Source: Alphaproteobacteria bacterium (GTDB taxonomy: Bacteria; Pseudomonadota; Alphaproteobacteria; Rs-D84). From it: DNA of 64,000 bases. Shown in pieces: positions 58,716-64,000 of the stretch (position 1 is the stretch's first letter; each line of letters opens with the position of its first letter). The position numbers and the translations under genes are program-made. Where the stretch lies: contig JAFWJF010000002.1 in assembly GCA_017511715.1 (NCBI GenBank), forward strand, positions 1-64,000. Reading direction: 5' to 3'. A model generated the notes under the pieces. The model ran no database searches. It saw only the letters and a program-made list of their open reading frames with translations, and had not been told where the DNA came from.

Positions 58716-60056
58716 TTATTCTTTTTTTAGAGCCATTTGTATTAATTGTTTCGATTCTACCAAGAATTCCATCGGTAATCTAGATATTATTGGTGAAGCA
58801 TTTGCACCGATAATTAATGCAGTGGCTTCGTCTTCTTCGATTCCGGTCTGCATAAGGAAAAGCAGGGCGTTTTTATCAATGGCCCCGGTGGTTGCTTCGT
58901 GTGATTGGGCATTTGTCGCATTGCCATGGATGATTGTTGGGATGGTGTTTGCCGTTGCGTTTGTACCTATGATTCTGGTGTCGCATTTGCTGGCATTTTT
59001 ACAATCTGTGCCTGAAAAAGAAACAAGACTGCGAAATGTTTGGCGCGAATAATCTGTTGCAACGCCATATGAAATAATGTTTGATTTTGTGTTGTTGCCA
59101 ATATGAATCATTTTTGTTCCTGTATCGGCTTGTTGTGTGCCGCGGGTAATAGACAGGGAATAAAAATCGCTTTGTGAATTATCGCCTTGTAAAATGGTTG
59201 ATGGATATTTCCATGTCATCGCAGAACCAATTTCAACCTGTGTCCAATCAAGAGTTGCGTTATCAAAACATTTTCCGCGTTTTGTTACGAAATTTAGAAT
59301 GCCGTTTTTCTTTTTGTTAGAATCGCTGTATACGGCAGAATCTCCTGCATACCAATTTTGGACAGTAGAATATTTTACCGTTGCATTATCGTGGACAATT
59401 ATTTCAACAACGCCACTGTGTAATTGATGATTCGGGCGACGCGGGGCACTGCATCCTTCCATATAAGAAAGGCTGCTGCCGGGTTCGGCAATAATCAAAG
59501 TGCGTTCAAATTGTCCTATTTTTGCTGTTTCGATTCGGAAATAACTTGCTAAATCAATAGGGCATTTTATACCACGTGGTATGTAAACAAAAGTTCCGTC
59601 TGAAAATACGGCGGCATTAAGGGCGGCAAAGAAATTGTCGTCATTTGGAACAACACTGCCAAGGTATTTTTTTACTAAATCAGGATGTTTTATAACTGCT
59701 TCGGAAAATGGTAAAAATATTATCCCAAGTTTATTTAATTCTTCGGTATAGGAAGTGTGGACAGATTGACTGTCAATGACAGTGTCTGTCGCCATGCCAA
59801 GAAGAGCGCGCTGTTCTGATTCAGGAAGTCCCATCTTTTTATAGGTTTCTTTTAATTCGGAATTGTCTATCTTTTGTGCTTTGTTGTAATAATTCAGCGA
59901 ATCATAATCAATCGGTGTGTAATCTATTTCTGCCCAATGCGGTTCTTGCATTTGTTGCCATTTTTCAAATGCATCTAGTCGCCACTGAAGCAACCAATCT
60001 GGTTCGTTGCGTAATTTTGATATGTTTTGTATAAGTTTTTGGTTTAGTTTGTTCAT
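58716..60056 (-). CDS. sufB: Fe-S scaffold protein SufB
   Basis: Scaffold on which Suf clusters are built. N-terminal NEPDWLLQWRLDAFEKW, then IPRGIKCPIDLASYFRI, EGCSAP, NTKSNIISYGVA and the ligand region KNASKCDTRIIG (Cys, corresponding to the E. coli Cys405 area). Length 446 aa. It starts inside the upstream gene (4-base overlap). Together with sufC it may form a SufBC core; sufD is not in this window. Confidence 0.95.
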   Translation of the reverse strand: MNKLNQKLIQNISKLRNEPDWLLQWRLDAFEKWQQMQEPHWAEIDYTPIDYDSLNYYNKAQKIDNSELKETYKKMGLPESEQRALLGMATDTVIDSQSVHTSYTEELNKLGIIFLPFSEAVIKHPDLVKKYLGSVVPNDDNFFAALNAAVFSDGTFVYIPRGIKCPIDLASYFRIETAKIGQFERTLIIAEPGSSLSYMEGCSAPRRPNHQLHSGVVEIIVHDNATVKYSTVQNWYAGDSAVYSDSNKKKNGILNFVTKRGKCFDNATLDWTQVEIGSAMTWKYPSTILQGDNSQSDFYSLSITRGTQQADTGTKMIHIGNNTKSNIISYGVATDYSRQTFRSLVSFSGTDCKNASKCDTRIIGTNATANTIPTIIHGNATNAQSHEATTGAIDKNALLFLMQTGIEEDEATALIIGANASPIISRLPMEFLVESKQLIQMALKKE

Positions 60057-60595
60057 TTATCTGTGTTTGCTAATGCTTGGGCTTGGGCAAAAAAAGTTAA
60101 AGATTGTCCCAAAAGACCGTCCGTAAAAGTTGTTGATAAAATCCCGTCTGTGTCTGTTGATGCCATATGTTGCAAAAACATGTTTGCGCGATTCAGATAA
60201 TGTCCGACATTGTGGGCAATGTTGGAATCAAGTTTTATTACGCGACGCAATTTTTCCAAAACAAACGGGTTTTTTGCGTATTCGTCCATTATGCCACCCA
60301 GTGCGCGCCAAAGGGGGTGTTCTGATGTTGTTCGTGGCATCACATCGATTGCCGCCATAATCGGTATCAGGTCTTGTAATAAATCTTGATAAATTATTTC
60401 TGCCTTGTCAGTCGTTTCATTAACAGAGGCTTTGTTTTTCAATACGTTTTGTATTTTTACCAACAGGTTGTATTGATAGGTCAATGTTTTTGTGACCTGT
60501 TTTAGGTTTTTGTTTCCATTGATTACAAAGAAAATAGCAACCAAACTGGTCAATGTGCAAATGCTTATTAATACAGATAATAATGTTTCGTTCAT
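60053..60595 (-). CDS. Uncharacterised single-helix protein heading the suf operon
   Basis: 180 residues with one N-terminal helix (LLSVLISICTLTSLVAIFFVI) and a helical domain behind it (EIIYQDLLQDLIPIMAAIDVM, NPFVLEKLRRVIKLDSN). I recognise no family. It is translationally coupled to sufB (4-base overlap) and preceded by an extended -10 about 40 bases upstream, so it leads the sufBC operon in place of an IscR-type repressor. Confidence 0.7.
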   Translation of the reverse strand: MNETLLSVLISICTLTSLVAIFFVINGNKNLKQVTKTLTYQYNLLVKIQNVLKNKASVNETTDKAEIIYQDLLQDLIPIMAAIDVMPRTTSEHPLWRALGGIMDEYAKNPFVLEKLRRVIKLDSNIAHNVGHYLNRANMFLQHMASTDTDGILSTTFTDGLLGQSLTFFAQAQALANTDK

Positions 60596-60631
60596 GTTTT
60601 TTGCCCCGATTTTTTAGTTTTGTCGTGTATA

Positions 60632-60640
60632 AGTATAACA
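60632..60640 (-). promoter_or_regulatory. Extended -10 of the sufBC operon (TGTTATACT)
   Basis: TG-T-TATACT on the minus strand, about 37 bases before the ATG at 60595. GGGG SD downstream. Confidence 0.55.
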
Positions 60641-60705
60641 TGTTTTATCGATTCGTGCGATTTTTTATGACAGATATTTTTTTGCGTTTTTTGTGTTTTT
60701 AAGTC

Positions 60706-60734
60706 TTGCACAGATTCGGTCAAATTGTTATAAT
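60706..60734 (+). promoter_or_regulatory. Promoter of the TcpQ-secretin operon
   Basis: TTGCAC (60706-60711), 17-bp spacer, TATAAT (60729-60734). SD AAAAGGAAAAAA just before the ATG at 60765. Confidence 0.75.
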
Positions 60735-60764
60735 CATATATAATAATTAAAGAAAAGGAAAAAA

Positions 60765-61682
60765 ATGTTCCAAAAGTTTTGCGTATTTATTGCTTTCGCA
60801 AGCATTATCGGTGTCGCTGGGGCAGCTGATAAAATTCCCCAGGTTGTGACTTCAGAAGTTTTTTATGATTCCGGTCAGGAAGAATATTCTACCGAAGAAG
60901 AAGTGGTTCAAGAACCTTCGTATGAAGTGTATGAAGAATACGAAGAGTATGAATCTGCCCCGGTTGTTCAACAAGAAGTGCCTGTGTGGCCTTTGGCTGG
61001 ATCAGAAGCGGATGTTGAAATTGCCTGTGGCGATTTAGGTTGTTCTGGAAATGATGCAAAGATTGTTTCCAAGGTCGGTAGTGGTTTGGTTATTGAAAAT
61101 AATATTGTGACAAGTGGAACCGGGTGGACTGGTGGCCCAAATATTTCTAATGGGATACAAATACCGGCTGGTTTTGATTATGAATGCGCGAATAATGCAG
61201 AAATGCCATTGATGCGTCGCGAAATGATGGAAGACGATGGTGGCAGTGTTTTGGCTATGTCACGCAGTTTGCGTAAAAACTGTAATAAATCTGCAGATTC
61301 TTATGCGGTGTTTGCCCAACGTGCGGGTTTCGCGGCAGAAACAAGTTGTAATAAAACAGCAGAGGCAGATACAGAAGTTGCTGTGAATGAATATGTTGAT
61401 GATGAAACATCTACCCCTGTGCAAGATCAAGTTCGTTCGTGGGTTGTTACGAATGGACAAACTTTGCGTCAGGTTTTGCAATCTTGGTGTGACAAAGAGG
61501 GCTGGGATTTGGTTTGGACAACTTCGCGCGAATATCCGATTGAAGCAAGTGCTGTATTCAAGGGGCGTTTTGTAGATGTTGCGTCGGCGTTGGTTCGTAA
61601 TTTTGAACGTGCGACACCGATTCCTTATGCTAAGTTCTATAAAGGAAATCGTGTAATTGTTATTTCAACCGCAGAAGAATAA
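60765..61682 (+). CDS. TcpQ/PilL-like secretin partner
   Basis: Signal peptide (FASIIGVAGA) then an acidic Tyr/Glu-rich region (YEEYEEYE), a middle of unknown type, and a C-terminal domain (about residues 220-305) with WVVTNGQTLRQVLQSWCDKEGWDLVW, AVFKGRFVDVASALVRNF and a closing NRVIVIST, matching the TcpQ C-terminal domain (Pfam TcpQ) as I know it. TcpQ-type proteins help target the secretin of type IVb pili to the outer membrane. It is followed 40 bases later by the secretin. Confidence 0.8.
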   Translation: MFQKFCVFIAFASIIGVAGAADKIPQVVTSEVFYDSGQEEYSTEEEVVQEPSYEVYEEYEEYESAPVVQQEVPVWPLAGSEADVEIACGDLGCSGNDAKIVSKVGSGLVIENNIVTSGTGWTGGPNISNGIQIPAGFDYECANNAEMPLMRREMMEDDGGSVLAMSRSLRKNCNKSADSYAVFAQRAGFAAETSCNKTAEADTEVAVNEYVDDETSTPVQDQVRSWVVTNGQTLRQVLQSWCDKEGWDLVWTTSREYPIEASAVFKGRFVDVASALVRNFERATPIPYAKFYKGNRVIVISTAEE

Positions 61683-61722
61683 TACATATACAAGAAGAAA
61701 TTAGGAAGGACGGGAGACAATT

Positions 61723-63321
61723 ATGAAAATTCGTTTCAATATATGTTTGATGTGTTTGATGGCCATATTGTCTGGTTGCACACTGAGAGAGTCTGCAAAG
61801 GTTTCTGCGACAGTGGATCAGAATTTTGTTAATGCTTATGAAGCATTCGAAATGGCGAAAAATCCACGTGCAAAGGTCACCAGCAGCGACACTGTGTCTA
61901 TGTCAGAAGGCGTGTGGTTGGGAAACAAATCAACTTTGTTGGAACATAAAAACAGTTTGCCGGCTAAATTTGAAACAGATACGGGTATAACAATTTTATT
62001 AAATGAACCTGTCACACTACAGGTTTTGGCAAATGATATAAACTCTATTACTGGAATCCCTGTTAAAATTGATAGTCAGGTTGATGCTGAAAAATTAAGA
62101 AAAACTGTAGATGTGGCGTATACAGGAAAATTATCAGGTTTGCTTTCACAGATTGCGACAGATTTAGATTTGCTTTGGTATTATGACAAAGATTCAATAG
62201 TTTTTTATGAAACAGAAACCCGTACCTATACATTATATGCATTGGGGACAGATGTGTCATATCAGTCTTCTGTTCAGACAGATTCTGGGAATCAGGTATC
62301 ATTGGAATCAACGTTGAAAGAATGGGATGAAGTAGAGGCTACTATTAATTCTATTATAAATAATTCTAAGAATGCTCAATTTACGGTATCGCGCAGTTTG
62401 GGGACGATTACAGTGACTGCTTCGCCATCTGTGCTGAATCGTGTGTCTGAATATATCGCAAAGCAAAATAAGCGTTTGTCTCAATTAGTAACAATAGATG
62501 TAAAAGTTTTGCAGGTATCTTTGGCTAACGAATCGGCATTTGGTTTGAATTTAGCGGCTGCGATTAATTCTGCGTCAGGTCTGAATATTGTCGCAAATCC
62601 AAAGAATAATTTGGCTTCGACGGAAACTTCGTCAATGAATGTTGCGGTATTGTCTAATGAATTAGCAAAAAGTGTGACGGGGCTTGATAATACATATTCG
62701 GCAGATCAGATTAAAAATGGCTCTATGGCGCGTATGGCGGGCTCAAATGCTTTGATTGAGGCTTTGGCAAAGCAAGGCAAGGTTTCTTTGGTGACAAATG
62801 TTGGGGTGACAACTCGTAATAATCGTGTCGCACCTGTGACAAATACAAAATCTACTGGGTATATCAAACGTTTTGAATCGCGTACATTTACAACTGTGGA
62901 ATCAAGCACTGTTGACCAAGATGATTTGGAAACTGGTTTTTCAATGCAGTTATTGCCAAATGTTTTGGAAAATGGCAAAATCTTGCTTTTGTTTAAGATG
63001 TCCGTGCGTGAATTGTTGAAGATGTCGACCCAAACAATAGGTGCGGTTACATTGCAATTACCAGAAGTAGAAGAACGTTCCTTTATGCAGGAAGTTATAA
63101 TGGAATCTGGTCAGATGTTGGTTGTGTCTGGCTTTGAAAAACAAAGCAATAACGATACAAGATATGGCTTGGGCGATGCGGACTTTATGGCATTGTCTGG
63201 TTCGCGCGATACTTCTGCTTCGCGTGAAGTGTTGGTTGTTATCTTGACACCTCAGGTTTTAGTCAGTCCAATGGATGCAGAACGCAGCATACAACAACAT
63301 TGGGGCGCACCGTTGAATTAG
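61723..63321 (+). CDS. PilN/BfpB-type secretin lipoprotein
   Basis: Outer-membrane secretin with lipobox LSGC (ILSGCTL). N-terminal domains contain ITILLNEPVTLQVLANDIN and an STN/N1-like LSGLLSQIATDLDLLWYY. The C-terminal secretin core (about 380-530) ends VVILTPQVLV. The closest architecture is the PilN family of type IVb pili or related type II-like systems. 532 aa. SD AGGAAGG. No pilin, ATPase or prepilin peptidase is in the window. Confidence 0.85.
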   Translation: MKIRFNICLMCLMAILSGCTLRESAKVSATVDQNFVNAYEAFEMAKNPRAKVTSSDTVSMSEGVWLGNKSTLLEHKNSLPAKFETDTGITILLNEPVTLQVLANDINSITGIPVKIDSQVDAEKLRKTVDVAYTGKLSGLLSQIATDLDLLWYYDKDSIVFYETETRTYTLYALGTDVSYQSSVQTDSGNQVSLESTLKEWDEVEATINSIINNSKNAQFTVSRSLGTITVTASPSVLNRVSEYIAKQNKRLSQLVTIDVKVLQVSLANESAFGLNLAAAINSASGLNIVANPKNNLASTETSSMNVAVLSNELAKSVTGLDNTYSADQIKNGSMARMAGSNALIEALAKQGKVSLVTNVGVTTRNNRVAPVTNTKSTGYIKRFESRTFTTVESSTVDQDDLETGFSMQLLPNVLENGKILLLFKMSVRELLKMSTQTIGAVTLQLPEVEERSFMQEVIMESGQMLVVSGFEKQSNNDTRYGLGDADFMALSGSRDTSASREVLVVILTPQVLVSPMDAERSIQQHWGAPLN

Positions 63322-63339
63322 TATAAAAGCAAAAAAAAC

Positions 63340-63360
63340 ACCGCCCGATTGGGCGGTTTA
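63340..63360 (+). terminator. Terminator after the secretin gene
   Basis: ACCGCCC-GATT-GGGCGGT stem with an A tract upstream and a short T run after it. Confidence 0.75.
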
Positions 63361-63382
63361 TATTGTTAATATGTATGATATG

Positions 63383-63391
63383 TGATATAAT
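63383..63391 (+). promoter_or_regulatory. Extended -10 (TGATATAAT), leaderless
   Basis: Perfect TG-A-TATAAT eight bases before the ATG at 63400, no SD. Confidence 0.65.
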
Positions 63392-63399
63392 TAAGCATT

Positions 63400-64000
63400 A
63401 TGAGAAAAAGATTTTCTTTTTTATTTTTGTTTCTTTTTATGTGTGGCGCATATGCCGATGATGCGTATGATTTAGAGGTAGCTTTGCAGAATACGTATCG
63501 TGCATGTGTTGGTATAGATGAAAGTTTGCATGATATAAAAGTCTTGGCAGGAATAAATACTGCAGTGACTGGTGTTGGAACAGGACTTGGGGTTGGTGCT
63601 GTTGCAACGGGTTTTGTCAAGCAAAATACAGATAATAGACTTGAAGAATTAGAACCATTATTACACGAGATCGAAGATTTGTCCGGGCGTTATACTGGAA
63701 AAGAGCCAGAAGCAGAAGACATAGCGCGTTTTTGGGAAGAATATAATAACTCTTATGATGTTGCAATCAATGAATCGGTCAAGAAAGAACAAGATAAATT
63801 AACACAAAAAAGTAAAAGACTTGGTAATTGGCGTACTGGTTTGATGGCAGGCAATACAGCAACGAATATTGCAGGGGCAATTATTGCCAGCAAGACAATA
63901 AATAAAGACGGTATCCAAGGACAAATTGAAACATGTATAAATGCAACCAAAGAATTAAATAGTGCGATAATTGCCGCCAAAATGTCAGGGGAAGATATAA
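63400..64000 (+). CDS. Secreted protein, 3' end outside window
   Basis: A 200-codon open frame running off the window edge. Signal peptide (FSFLFLFLFMCGAYADD), then a mostly helical region with two Gly/Ala-rich segments (AVTGVGTGLGVGAVATG and NTATNIAGAIIAS) that look like membrane-inserting or pore-lining stretches, and long charged helices between. It follows the secretin but has its own promoter. No family recognised. Start from the -10 spacing (ATG, no SD). Confidence 0.75.
   Translation, partial: MRKRFSFLFLFLFMCGAYADDAYDLEVALQNTYRACVGIDESLHDIKVLAGINTAVTGVGTGLGVGAVATGFVKQNTDNRLEELEPLLHEIEDLSGRYTGKEPEAEDIARFWEEYNNSYDVAINESVKKEQDKLTQKSKRLGNWRTGLMAGNTATNIAGAIIASKTINKDGIQGQIETCINATKELNSAIIAAKMSGEDI

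Noticed and set aside
1-64000. CRISPR array or insertion sequence
   Set aside because: No regularly spaced repeats, no transposase frame and no terminal inverted repeats with target duplications were seen; the only clear direct repeat is the pair at tRNA-Lys.

Overview
The window is a continuous stretch of an AT-rich (by eye under 40% G+C), gene-dense Gram-negative chromosome. The gene content points to an alphaproteobacterium: an RHH_4-type ribbon-helix-helix protein, FtsK, RpoH, GatCAB, YbeY next to Lnt, a YfgM/BamB/Der neighbourhood, LolA, Tat, Suf iron-sulfur genes and MiaB. The low GC, short intergenic gaps and fused or trimmed genes resemble the uncultured gut-associated alphaproteobacterial lineages; that placement is my inference and was not tested. 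No phage, IS element, integrase, CRISPR array or rRNA operon is visible. Two tRNA genes (Lys-CTT, Phe-GAA) are present.

Layout. 1-5.1 kb: 3' part of ftsK, two secreted barrel-like proteins and rarA. 5.2-9.1 kb: a membrane lysozyme-TPR protein and a one-piece YbeY-Lnt fusion. 9.0-11.1 kb: a tight four-gene minus-strand operon of unknown function (membrane protein, orphan, SUKH-like protein, RHH regulator). 11.1-22.9 kb: trmB, gltX, trhA, der, a Yip1-like protein, a very large Cys-rich secreted protein, a porin coupled to rpoH, and a YfgM-like/BamB-like pair. 22.9-27 kb: lpoB with its COG3014-like partner and a VirD4/TraG-type coupling ATPase. 27-33.3 kb: rsmE, an RNA pseudouridine synthase, a TPR protein, a threonine-rich leader peptide before a TGS-less thrS, small lipoprotein, SPOR protein, tatA, cysteine-less dksA and thioredoxin. 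33.4-43 kb: one plus-strand run of sufS-sufT-sufE, ftsL-ftsI, recJ, a DHH phosphoesterase, lolA, tatBC and an NlpD-like protein. 43.1-50.3 kb: lipoprotein, tRNA-Lys with a duplicated tail, a predicted surface lipoprotein with its Slam (type XI secretion) partner, a TatD hydrolase, tcdA and two outer-membrane barrels. 50.4-60.6 kb: miaB, a Lys-rich protein, gatB / tRNA-Phe / gatA-gatC, ruvX, an AI-2E transporter, a membrane protein and sufC-sufB. 60.7-64 kb: a TcpQ/PilL-like protein, a PilN-type secretin lipoprotein and a further secreted protein that runs off the end.

How it fits together. Much of the window serves the cell envelope: Lnt and LolA (lipoprotein maturation and transport), Slam plus client (surface display), BamB-like, LpoB, FtsL/FtsI, NlpD-like, SPOR and lysozyme proteins (wall and division), Tat, and a secretin/coupling-protein set. 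A second theme is gene control. Strong extended -10 boxes (TGnTATAAT type) lie only 6-12 nt before the start codon of about thirteen genes, so many transcripts should be leaderless. Most terminators share a CCGCC/GGCGG stem. The most unusual local finds are the Thr leader peptide before thrS, the Slam pair, the YbeY-Lnt fusion, the four-gene orphan operon and the TcpQ-secretin pair.
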